Shown here: one piece after another, positions 1-5,328 of the stretch
Position numbering within the stretch: the stretch's first letter is position 1
Layout of the letters: every line of letters begins with the position of its first letter
Source: Acidobacteriota bacterium
GTDB lineage: Bacteria > Acidobacteriota > Terriglobia > Bryobacterales > Bryobacteraceae
DNA length: 8,202 bases
Assembly (NCBI GenBank): GCA_947466555.1
Contig: CANIFK010000203.1
Span: forward strand, 1-8,202
Direction: 5' to 3'
Position numbers and translations under genes: made by a program
The notes under the pieces: generated by a model
The model's input: the letters and a program-made list of their open reading frames with translations, nothing else
What the model was told of the DNA's origin: nothing
Database searches by the model: none

Positions 1-252
1 TACTTCTACGAAAAGTGGCACCAACAGAACAGCCCGTGGACCCGCATCCTCGGAACCCTGGAGCACTGCCCAAGAATCAGCGAAGAGGCCATAAAGAAGC
101 TCCGCGAGTCGATGTCAGAGGAGACGTTCCAACAGGAATTCGACTGCCAATTCGTCGCCGCCGGCGGCCAGTACATCAGCCTGGAGACCTTCCGCAAGTG
201 CCTCCGCGACGACTTCGACCTCTTCGCCCCCGACTGGGAACGCAGTCTCTAA
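1..252 (+). CDS. Phage terminase large subunit-like ATPase, C-terminal end only (5' cut by window)
   Basis: Frame 1 is open from the first base to a TAA at 250-252, giving 83 residues of a protein that starts outside the window. The segment resembles the end of the ATPase half of terminase large subunits (the DNA-packaging motor of tailed phages): a PRISEEAIKKLRESM stretch (fragment residues 24-38) followed by ETFQQEFDCQF (41-51), matching the family pattern 'ris-e-le-lr--l-e-tF-qEy-c-F'. In full-length terminases an RNase H-like nuclease domain of well over 100 residues follows this point. Here the reading frame ends about 32 residues later, and I see no nuclease motifs in any frame up to base 438. 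It is therefore a stand-alone ATPase half or a truncated phage or gene-transfer remnant. The ATPase Walker motifs would lie outside the window. Family assignment is by pattern recognition only. Confidence 0.6.
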   Translation, partial: YFYEKWHQQNSPWTRILGTLEHCPRISEEAIKKLRESMSEETFQQEFDCQFVAAGGQYISLETFRKCLRDDFDLFAPDWERSL

Positions 253-274
253 AATCGCGAAGCAAAGCACGCCC

Positions 275-293
275 ACCAGCGCAACCCGCTGGT
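275..293. other. Perfect 7-bp hairpin downstream of the terminase-like gene
   Basis: ACCAGCG at 275-281 and CGCTGGT at 287-293 are perfect reverse complements separated by the 5-base loop CAACC. The hairpin starts 22 bases after the terminase-like stop codon. No T run follows on either strand, so it is not a classical intrinsic terminator. It could stabilise the 3' end of the transcript or act as a Rho-dependent or REP-like element. Confidence 0.4.
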
Positions 294-309
294 CCAATAT
301 CAGGACTTG

Positions 310-338
310 TCAGCCAACGCCCAATGGGCGACGGCTGA
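310..338. other. Long interrupted hairpin (6 + 5 bp) in the spacer before ahcY
   Basis: TCAGCC (310-315) pairs with GGCTGA (333-338), and CGCCC (318-322) pairs with GGGCG (326-330). The two helices are separated by a small internal loop (AA against AC) and capped by the 3-base loop AAT. It lies 16 bases after another perfect hairpin, in DNA without a credible gene between the terminase-like stop at 252 and the ahcY terminator at 439. Neither strand shows a T run after it. The rest of 253-438 shows nothing else I can support. Confidence 0.4.
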
Positions 339-438
339 GGACGCGATCTTAAAACACCATCGTCGCGAGCCTCAAAATGCTCTTTGACATCACGAATATC
401 CCGGCCCAAACCAAAGCCACGCCCAAAGACCCAAACAC

Positions 439-469
439 AAAAAAAATCCCCCCGCCGTAAGGCGGGGGG
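439..469 (-). terminator. Rho-independent terminator of ahcY
   Basis: On the minus strand a perfect 9-bp GC stem (plus-strand CCCCCCGCC at 448-456 and GGCGGGGGG at 461-469, tetraloop GTAA) is followed by one A and then eight T residues (plus-strand A run 439-446). The stem begins 29 bases beyond the ahcY stop codon. This is a canonical intrinsic terminator and shows that ahcY is the last gene of its leftward transcript. Confidence 0.93.
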
Positions 470-498
470 TGAAGGGTCCTTAGGAGATCAACAAAAAC

Positions 499-1926
499 CT
501 AGTAGCGATAGTGCTCGGGCTTGTACGGCCCTTCCACCGGAACGCCGATGTACTCGGCCTGCCGCGGCGTCAGAGTCGTCAGCTTCACGCCGATCTTCTC
601 CAAGTGCAACCGCGCCACTTCCTCGTCCAGCTTCTTCGGCAGCGTGTAAACACCCACCTTGTAGGTGTCCTTGTTCGCCCACAGATCCAGCTGCGCCAGC
701 GTCTGGTTCGCAAAGCTGTTCGACATCACGAAGCTCGGATGCCCAGTCGCGCAACCCAGATTCACCAGGCGGCCTTCCGCCAGCATGAAGATGCAGTTGC
801 CGCTCGGGAACGTGTACTTGTCCACCTGCGGCTTGATGTTCAACCGCACCACACCTTCGGCCGTGTTCAGACGGTCAATCTGAATCTCGTTGTCGAAGTG
901 GCCGATGTTGCAGACAATCGCCTGATCCTTCATGTGCTGCATGTGCTCGAGCGTGATGATGTCCACGTTGCCCGTCGTCGTCACGTAGATGTCGGCAATG
1001 CCAAGCGTCTCTTCCAGAGTCGTAACCTGGTAGCCTTCCATCGCCGCCTGCAACGCATTGATCGGGTCGATCTCGGTCACGATCACACGCGCGCCCAGCC
1101 CGCGCAACGACTGCGCCGAACCCTTGCCCACGTCGCCATAACCGCAAATCACGGCCACTTTACCGGCCAACATCACGTCCGTCGCGCGCTTGATGCCATC
1201 ACCCAGCGACTCGCGGCAGCCGTACAAATTGTCGAACTTCGACTTCGTCACCGAGTCGTTCACGTTGATCGCCGGCACCAGCAGCTTGCCGTCCTGCTGC
1301 ATCTTGTACAAGCGGTGCACGCCCGTCGTCGTCTCTTCCGAAACGCCCTTCCAAGCCGCCACCAGCCCGTGCCAGTAGCCCGGCTTCTCGGCATGGACCT
1401 TCTTCAACAGGTCTTTGATGACCTTCTCTTCGTGGCTGCCCGACGGCGTGTTCACCCAGTCGCTGCCGTTCTCCAACTCATAGCCCTTGTGGATCAACAG
1501 CGTCACGTCGCCGCCGTCGTCGACAACCAGCTCCGGCCCCTGCTCGCCACCGTGGTCGATCGCGCGCATCGTGCATTCCCAGTACTCTTCCAGCGTCTCG
1601 CCCTTCCAGGCAAACACCGGCACGCCCGCCGCCGCAATCGCAGCCGCCGCATGGTCCTGCGTCGAGAAAATGTTGCAGCTCGCCCAGCGCACGCTCGCGC
1701 CCAGGTCAACCAGCGTTTCAATCAAAACAGCCGTCTGGATCGTCATGTGCAACGACCCCGTCACGCGCACACCGGCCAGCGGCTTGCCCGTCGCATACTT
1801 CCGGCGAATCGACATCAAACCGGGCATCTCGTGCTCGGCGATCGAAATTTCCTTCCGGCCCCAATCGGCCAGACCAAGATCGGCAACCTTGTACTCGGTC
1901 GCCAGCGTGTTTGCAGTGGAACTCAT
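499..1926 (-). CDS. ahcY: Adenosylhomocysteinase (S-adenosyl-L-homocysteine hydrolase)
   Basis: This cytosolic, NAD-dependent enzyme reversibly splits S-adenosylhomocysteine (SAH) into adenosine and homocysteine, removing the product inhibitor of all SAM-dependent methyltransferases. The 475-residue product looks complete: TGSLHMTIQTAVLIETL (56-72), VVDDGGDVTLLIH (134-146) and NVNDSVTKSKFDN (221-233) are catalytic-domain signatures, GYGDVGKG (262-269) is the NAD-binding glycine loop, and the C-terminus KPEHYRY supplies the conserved tail lysine and tyrosine. Residues about 150-190 include the insertion typical of the longer SAHH class. I chose the ATG at 1926 because homologues begin near the YKVADLGLADWGRKEI block. 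An in-frame GTG at 1947 would add seven residues but has no ribosome site, whereas AGGAG (1940-1944) lies 13 bases before the ATG, a rather long spacing. A strong terminator follows. The divergent neighbour is an ArsR-methyltransferase fusion, a plausible regulator. Confidence 0.97.
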   Translation of the reverse strand: MSSTANTLATEYKVADLGLADWGRKEISIAEHEMPGLMSIRRKYATGKPLAGVRVTGSLHMTIQTAVLIETLVDLGASVRWASCNIFSTQDHAAAAIAAAGVPVFAWKGETLEEYWECTMRAIDHGGEQGPELVVDDGGDVTLLIHKGYELENGSDWVNTPSGSHEEKVIKDLLKKVHAEKPGYWHGLVAAWKGVSEETTTGVHRLYKMQQDGKLLVPAINVNDSVTKSKFDNLYGCRESLGDGIKRATDVMLAGKVAVICGYGDVGKGSAQSLRGLGARVIVTEIDPINALQAAMEGYQVTTLEETLGIADIYVTTTGNVDIITLEHMQHMKDQAIVCNIGHFDNEIQIDRLNTAEGVVRLNIKPQVDKYTFPSGNCIFMLAEGRLVNLGCATGHPSFVMSNSFANQTLAQLDLWANKDTYKVGVYTLPKKLDEEVARLHLEKIGVKLTTLTPRQAEYIGVPVEGPYKPEHYRY

Positions 1927-1968
1927 AGGGTAGAAAAAACTCCTCACCCGTTAGACTACCACAAAGCC

Positions 1969-1992
1969 ATCAAGGGATCATGATTTGTTGAT
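1969..1992. promoter_or_regulatory. Symmetric inverted repeat between ahcY and the ArsR-methyltransferase gene (candidate operator)
   Basis: The 24-base element has the form ATCAA-N3-ATCATGAT-N3-TTGAT. The core ATCATGAT (1977-1984) is a perfect palindrome, and the outer arms ATCAA (1969-1973) and TTGAT (1988-1992) are perfect reverse complements about the same centre (between 1980 and 1981), so 18 of 24 positions are symmetric. It lies in the 82-base spacer between the divergent starts at 1926 and 2009, where one site could control both genes. ArsR-family dimers bind inverted repeats of this size. No confident -10/-35 pair could be assigned on either strand. That this is the binding site of the neighbouring regulator is inference. 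Confidence 0.55.
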
Positions 1993-2008
1993 ACTCTGTT
2001 TGTATTAC

Positions 2009-2953
2009 ATGCCCGGCCTCCTCAAAGCACTCCGCCTCCTCGGTGACGAAAGCCGACTCCGCATGCTCCGCCTCCTCGAACGCGAAGAACTCTCCGTCGC
2101 CGAACTCCAGGAGATCCTCGCCATGGGCCAGTCCCGCATCTCCATGGCCCTCTCCCAACTCCGTCAGGCCGAACTCGTCGAACTCCGCCGCGCCGGGCAA
2201 AAAAGCCTCTACCGCTTCTCCGGCGATGAGACCGTCGCCAACCTCCTCCGCCAGTCCGCCCTGGAACTTACCGAAACCCGCGACGACGACGAAGCCCTCC
2301 GCCTCATCCTCAAAAAACGCAAGGACCGCGTCCGCTCCTACTTCGATGAACTCGCCGGCCGCTTCGGAAAGGACTACGTTCCCGGCCGCTCCTGGAAGGG
2401 CCTCTCGGAGATGCTCATCCGCCTCCTCCCGCCCATGCGCATCGCCGACATCGGCTCCGGCGAAGGCACCCTTTCCCTCCTCCTCGCCCAGCGCGCCGAA
2501 CAGGTCATCGGCATCGATAACTCCGAGAAAATGGTCGAGTACGCCAACGGCGTCGCCCGCCGCGCCGGCGTCAAAAACGTGGAGTTCCAACTCGGCGATC
2601 TCGAAGAGCTTCCCCTCCCCGACGCCTCCATGGATCTGGCCCTCTTCAGCCAGTCGCTCCACCACGCCCTCCACCCGCAAAAGGCCGTCAACGAAGCCTT
2701 TCGTATATTGAAGCCCGGCGGCCGCATCGTCATCCTCGATCTGCAGCGCCACACCTTCGAGGAGGCCCGCGAACTCTACGCCGACGTCTGGCTCGGCTTC
2801 ACCCAGGTCGAGCTTCTGGACTTCCTCAAGAAGGCCCGCTTCCGCGCCGCCGACGTCACCACCGTCCACCGCGAAGAGGAAGCCCCCCACCTGGAGACCG
2901 TCCTCGCGGTAGCCGAGAAGTTGCCAGCGCGCGACGGCTGCGCCACCGTCTAG
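2009..2953 (+). CDS. ArsR-family regulator fused to a SAM-dependent methyltransferase domain (SahR-like)
   Basis: The 314-residue protein has two domains. Residues 1-75 form an ArsR-type winged helix: LKALGDESR-like opening (LKALRLLGDESRLRMLRLL, 5-23), SVAELQEILAMGQSRISMALSQLRQAELV (29-57) as the helix-turn-helix, and a wing ending at KSLYRF. Residues about 135-245 form a class I methyltransferase fold: ADIGSGEG (146-153) is the SAM-binding motif I, GID (168-170) ends strand 2, GDLEELPLPDASMDLALFSQSLHH (196-219) is motif II, and LKPGGRIVILDL (234-245) is motif III. It diverges from ahcY. To my knowledge SahR regulators of the methionine/SAM cycle have this ArsR-plus-methyltransferase layout and respond to SAH, so a ligand-sensing role is more likely than free catalysis, but catalysis cannot be excluded. 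The ATG at 2009 starts right at the conserved MPGLLKALRLLGDESR block. An in-frame TTG at 1985 would add eight residues overlapping the operator candidate. No ribosome site is visible before the ATG. Confidence 0.88.
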   Translation: MPGLLKALRLLGDESRLRMLRLLEREELSVAELQEILAMGQSRISMALSQLRQAELVELRRAGQKSLYRFSGDETVANLLRQSALELTETRDDDEALRLILKKRKDRVRSYFDELAGRFGKDYVPGRSWKGLSEMLIRLLPPMRIADIGSGEGTLSLLLAQRAEQVIGIDNSEKMVEYANGVARRAGVKNVEFQLGDLEELPLPDASMDLALFSQSLHHALHPQKAVNEAFRILKPGGRIVILDLQRHTFEEARELYADVWLGFTQVELLDFLKKARFRAADVTTVHREEEAPHLETVLAVAEKLPARDGCATV

Positions 2954-3001
2954 CTCTGACTTTACCTAGATCGAGAGCCCCCGCCAGGCGTTACAAAAAA
3001 A

Positions 3002-3238
3002 CTACCGGCTCGGCAAAATCAGCGGTCCAACCGCCAGGTCTTCATCCAGCAACGGCCACCGGATCGAGCACCCCGAGGGCGATAACGCCAGCCGCGCCCG
3101 CTCCGCCTGCGTCGCCTGCGCCAGCCGCTCCGAACACAGCTCCCACCGGATCTCGTGCTTCCCGCGATGCGTGTTGATGATCAGGTGCGTCTCGGTCGCC
3201 GTCACCTCCCGCGCATACACGGTCAGGCTAGAAGACAC
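3002..3238 (-). CDS. DUF2442 domain protein, second gene of a DUF4160-DUF2442 pair
   Basis: The small 78-residue protein carries the DUF2442 pattern: a short beta-rich N-terminus (VYAREVTATETHLIINTHRGKHEIRW), then ERLAQATQAERARLALSPSG and the diagnostic SIRWPLLDEDLAVGPLIL near the C-terminus, matching the family's 'G-gihWp-lDEDisv--Ll'. The GTG at 3238 is chosen because GGAGG (3244-3248) lies five bases upstream and homologues start at about this point. A longer reading from 3322 would add 28 residues that match nothing and would overlap DUF4160 heavily. With the GTG the gene overlaps the end of DUF4160 by 11 bases, implying translational coupling. DUF2442 and DUF4160 genes are frequent neighbours. 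The pair looks like a toxin-antitoxin-type module, but I know of no firm biochemical role. The 48 bases between this stop and the convergent ArsR-methyltransferase gene hold no terminator I can support. Confidence 0.82.
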   Translation of the reverse strand: MSSSLTVYAREVTATETHLIINTHRGKHEIRWELCSERLAQATQAERARLALSPSGCSIRWPLLDEDLAVGPLILPSR

Positions 3239-3488
3239 GCCGGCCTCCAAACGTGTCGTACCAGGCATTGGCAATCTCGTCAAAATGCAGGTAGACGATC
3301 TTGCGAATCTCCCTCCGCCCACGCGCCGTCAGGTTATGCTCAAAGTCCTCTTCGGCCACGTACTGGTCGGCGTGCAACCAGAACTTGGTCTCCGATTGAC
3401 CCTTCTGCGCATAGACATGCATCGGCTCCTCCCCCTCGTTCGAGTTGAAGTAGCACCGCCAACCTTGGATCTGCATTACCGTAGCCAT
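3228..3488 (-). CDS. DUF4160 domain protein, first gene of a DUF4160-DUF2442 pair
   Basis: The 86-residue protein shows the full DUF4160 pattern: MATVMQIQGWRCYFNSNEG (1-19, family 'mPtvlri-gfrf-fysnEh'), EPMHVYAQKGQSETKFWL (21-38, family 'pPHvHv--g--eakfwl'), then a helical tail HNLTARGRREIRKIVYLHFDEIANAWYDTFG (51-81, family 'gls-rel--i---v--h---ll-aW-e-fg'). The length is normal and the protein is soluble. Function is unknown. The gene is followed with an 11-base overlap by DUF2442. The ATG at 3488 is preceded by only 27 bases before the divergent corA start, with no clear ribosome site (GAGCGCGATTGCC precedes the ATG). A TATACT -10-like hexamer lies on the minus strand at 3502-3507. The frame continues open far upstream, but that extension is only the antisense of corA. 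Confidence 0.85.
   Translation of the reverse strand: MATVMQIQGWRCYFNSNEGEEPMHVYAQKGQSETKFWLHADQYVAEEDFEHNLTARGRREIRKIVYLHFDEIANAWYDTFGGRRVF
3244..3248 (-). promoter_or_regulatory. Ribosome binding site GGAGG deciding the GTG start of DUF2442
   Basis: Minus-strand GGAGG at 3248-3244 is followed by five bases (CCGGC) and then GTG at 3238-3236. It lies inside the last codons of DUF4160. It is the clearest Shine-Dalgarno sequence in the window and supports the GTG start over the longer upstream reading. Confidence 0.7.
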
Positions 3489-3515
3489 GGCAATCGCGCT
3501 CAGTATAGTACATAT
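3489..3515. promoter_or_regulatory. Ultra-compact divergent promoter region for corA and DUF4160
   Basis: Only 27 bases separate the two divergent start codons. An AT-rich island here holds TATAGT (3504-3509) on the plus strand and, overlapping it, TATACT (3507-3502) on the minus strand, each 5 of 6 matches to a sigma-70 -10 box. From TATAGT a transcript would begin at about the A of the corA ATG at 3516, a leaderless arrangement. From TATACT the DUF4160 leader would be about seven bases. Both -35 regions would lie inside the opposite gene's start, and I see no convincing -35 hexamer at 17 bases. Promoter activity is inferred. Confidence 0.4.
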
Positions 3516-4379
3516 ATGAACTGGCATGCGCTGCACGAGGGCGAAGGCGACAAGCTCAAGGAGCTGGCCGTCCAGTACAACCTCCACCCTCTCCACATCG
3601 AGGACTGCGAACACGGGGGCCAGAACGCCAAACTCGAAGAGGACGACAACTACCTCTTCGTCATCCTCAAGCCCGTCTTCACTGAAGACGATGGCACCCT
3701 CGCCTTCGGCGACTTCGACGTCTTCCTCGGCCAGGACTTCCTGGTCACGTTCGAAGAGGTGGGCTGCGCCAAACTCCTCGCCCTGGTCGACAAATACAAG
3801 ACCACCCCGTCTCTCAACAACGACCAGATTTTCTACCGGATCCTCGACGGCATTGTCGACTCCTACGTCCCCGTCCTCGAAGCCTACAGCTTGGAGATCG
3901 ACGGCATCGAAGACCAGGTCCTCGCCGACCCCAAGCCCGACCTGCTCGAACGCATCTTCACCCTGAAGCGAGCCTTCATCACGCTCCGCCGCGTGCTCAC
4001 CCAAACGCGCGACCTCACCGGCCACCTGACCCGTTCTGACCACCCCAACATCAGCCCCAAGCTGATCCCCTACTTCCGCGACGTCTACGACCACTTGACG
4101 CGCCACATCGAAACGGTGGAGATGTCCCGCGACCTGCTCAGCGGCGCCCTGGACATCTATCTCTCCAGCGTCGCCAACCGCACCAACGAGACGATGAAAG
4201 TGCTGACGCTCCTCAGCACCTTCGCCCTCCCCAGCGTCGCCCTGACGAGCTTCTTCGGCATGAACTTCGAGTTCATGCCGCTGATCCACCATCCCCACGG
4301 CCTGATCTACGGAACGGCACTCTCCCTCAGCATCACCGCCATCCTGGTAACGCTCCTCAAGTGGAAGCGCTGGATCTAA
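3516..4379 (+). CDS. corA: CorA-family Mg2+/Co2+ channel
   Basis: The product is an inner-membrane pentameric divalent cation channel for Mg2+ uptake (Co2+ and Ni2+ also in the family). The 287-residue protein has the usual order: a cytoplasmic alpha/beta domain opening with WHALHEGEGDKLKELAVQYNLHPLHIEDCEHGGQNAKLEEDDNYLFVIL (3-51), long helices including EIDGIEDQVLADP (127-139) and a stalk helix through DLLSGALDIYLSSVANRTNETMKVLT (206-231), TM1 at about 228-247, the hallmark GMN filter at 248-250 (FFGMNFEFMP), TM2 at about 262-282 and a basic C-terminus KWKRWI. It is slightly short at the N-terminus, where the family often has 20-40 more residues. The in-frame open sequence upstream of 3516 is antisense to the DUF genes and does not resemble CorA. 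No ribosome site precedes the ATG. A TATAGT box seven bases upstream suggests a leaderless mRNA. The stop overlaps the convergent YkgJ-like gene by a few bases. Confidence 0.93.
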   Translation: MNWHALHEGEGDKLKELAVQYNLHPLHIEDCEHGGQNAKLEEDDNYLFVILKPVFTEDDGTLAFGDFDVFLGQDFLVTFEEVGCAKLLALVDKYKTTPSLNNDQIFYRILDGIVDSYVPVLEAYSLEIDGIEDQVLADPKPDLLERIFTLKRAFITLRRVLTQTRDLTGHLTRSDHPNISPKLIPYFRDVYDHLTRHIETVEMSRDLLSGALDIYLSSVANRTNETMKVLTLLSTFALPSVALTSFFGMNFEFMPLIHHPHGLIYGTALSLSITAILVTLLKWKRWI

Positions 4380-4630
4380 GGCCGCGTCCGCTCCTCCAGC
4401 TCCGTCAAATACCCCAACGCCTCCGAAGCCGACGCCCCGCACATCTCCGCCGACGGTCGCAGCCCCACGCAAAACGCGGGCCGCCGCGGGTCACCGAACA
4501 GCTGACACAGGTTCCCCTCCGTCAGCTGCACACACCGCACCCCGGCCGGCTTCCCCGCTGGCATCCCCGGAATTGGACTGGTAATCGAGGGCGCAATACA
4601 GCACGCCCCGCAGCCCAGCCGGCACTCCAC
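4376..4630 (-). CDS. YkgJ-like CxxxCxxCC (zinc/iron-chelating) domain protein
   Basis: The 84-residue cytosolic protein belongs to the YkgJ/CxxCxxCC family, thought to bind zinc or an iron-sulphur centre; its molecular role is not established. Visible cysteines are C3, C7, C10, C11 (ECRLGCGACC) followed by IAPSITSPIPGMPAGKPAGVRC (12-33), C42, C54 and C64 (PSAEMCG), all at family positions, and the length is normal. The start is GTG at 4630. It shares one base with the TAG stop of the anti-sigma gene (TAGTG), so translation is probably coupled, and it is the last gene of the leftward operon. It runs convergently into corA, overlapping its stop by 3-4 bases. No intrinsic terminator is seen between them. 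Its presence in a sigma/anti-sigma unit could mean metal or redox sensing, but this is inference. Confidence 0.88.
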   Translation of the reverse strand: MECRLGCGACCIAPSITSPIPGMPAGKPAGVRCVQLTEGNLCQLFGDPRRPAFCVGLRPSAEMCGASASEALGYLTELEERTRP

Positions 4631-5328
4631 TAATCGCCCACCGGCGTGATCAGGAACGGAGCCGTCGTCGGAGCCGGCGAACCACCCTCGGGCTCAACCG
4701 ATAAGGCGATCGCCGCCGCGTCGTTCAGGTCCACAGCACCGGCCCGCAAATGGATCGCGCTGCCATCCGCGGCTGGCTTGAAAAGCCCCATTGGACGCGG
4801 CCCGCCCGCCTTCGGCACCACCCACATCTCGTACGTCCGCCCGGCCGCCAGCGGGGCCAGGTTCGACGCCACCAGCAGCACGCCCTGCGACCCGTTCACG
4901 AACACCTTCGCCACCGGCTGCGGCTCGGTCACCGTCCCGGTCTTCAACAGCCGCGTCTCCGAACTGCGCAGGAAAGCCAGCGTGGCGTCCCGCGCGCGCA
5001 GGTCCGCTTCCAACCCCTGCCGCTGCACGCCGGTGTAGACCAGCCCCGCCACCAGACAGGCGCTCAGCGCCACCCAGGCCAGGTTCCAGGGCATCCGGGA
5101 GGGGGGGGCGGGCTCGGCGATGGCCAGAACACGCCGCCGCAGCGCCTTGGAGGGCTCTACAGGCGGCGGCAGCGTCCCGAGGATGGCGTTGGTCTCCAGC
5201 GCCTTCCGCAACCGCGCCTGAGCCGCCGGATCGTTGCGCCGCAAGGCCTCTTCAATCTCGCCGCGCTCGGGCTCTTCCAACTGCCCCAGCACGTACAGCT
5301 CGTACAGCAGATCCTTGTCCGGCGTCAT
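4630..5328 (-). CDS. RskA-like membrane anti-sigma factor
   Basis: The 232-residue protein likely holds the upstream ECF sigma factor inactive at the membrane. Residues 1-70 are a cytosolic anti-sigma domain (LLYELYVLGQLEEPERGEIEEAL, 7-29, the usual helix-1/2 pattern) without the HxxxCxxC zinc motif. A single transmembrane helix runs about 81-101 (WNLAWVALSACLVAGLVYTGV). After it, a coiled-coil-like linker (QGLEADLRARDATLAFLRSSE) leads to the RskA C-terminal domain outside the membrane: YEMWVVPKAGGPRPMGLF (166-183) and AIALSVEPEGGSPAPTTAPF (206-225) are its clear signatures. The ATG overlaps the sigma stop as ATGA (5325-5328), giving coupled, near-stoichiometric synthesis. In the characterised M. 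tuberculosis RskA, release involves regulated proteolysis; the same is presumed here. A run of eight C on the coding strand (5101-5108) falls just before the transmembrane helix. Confidence 0.9.
   Translation of the reverse strand: MTPDKDLLYELYVLGQLEEPERGEIEEALRRNDPAAQARLRKALETNAILGTLPPPVEPSKALRRRVLAIAEPAPPSRMPWNLAWVALSACLVAGLVYTGVQRQGLEADLRARDATLAFLRSSETRLLKTGTVTEPQPVAKVFVNGSQGVLLVASNLAPLAAGRTYEMWVVPKAGGPRPMGLFKPAADGSAIHLRAGAVDLNDAAAIALSVEPEGGSPAPTTAPFLITPVGD
5101..5108 (-). repeat. C8 homopolymer inside the anti-sigma gene
   Basis: Eight consecutive G on the plus strand (C on the coding strand) encode Ala-Pro-Pro at about residues 74-76, a proline-rich joint between the anti-sigma domain and the membrane helix. 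Gain or loss of one base would shift frame just before the membrane anchor and release a truncated soluble anti-sigma domain. Whether the tract varies in length cannot be seen from one sequence. Confidence 0.5.

Noticed and set aside
15..338. Plus-strand frame of 107 codons overlapping the terminase-like end
   Set aside because: Pro/Arg-rich shadow of the terminase-like frame; no nuclease motifs that would indicate a frameshifted continuation.
511..1983. Long plus-strand open frame of 490 codons opposite ahcY
   Set aside because: It is the antisense of a clear SAH hydrolase; its His/Arg/Gln-rich translation matches no family and comes from high-GC codon bias.
1927..2008. SAH riboswitch upstream of ahcY
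   Set aside because: SAH riboswitches precede ahcY in some bacteria, but this 82-base spacer also serves a divergent gene and shows no recognisable pseudoknot pattern; the symmetric DNA palindrome fits protein control better.
1970..2890. Minus-strand 306-codon frame opposite the ArsR-methyltransferase gene
   Set aside because: Acidic, Gly/Val-rich shadow translation with no family; the plus-strand protein has clear domains.
2954..3001. CGCC-A-GGCG inverted repeat with a nearby A run between the convergent genes as a terminator
   Set aside because: The loop would be one base and the A run is not positioned behind a stem on either strand in the right order.
3171..3515. In-frame upstream extension of CorA
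   Set aside because: It is antisense to DUF4160 and DUF2442 and lacks CorA similarity; the family pattern begins at NWHAL right after ATG 3516.
3489..4472. N-terminal extension of the DUF4160 frame to base 4472
   Set aside because: The extension is antisense to corA and rich in Asp/Glu/Val/Gly; the DUF4160 family begins exactly at the ATG at 3488.
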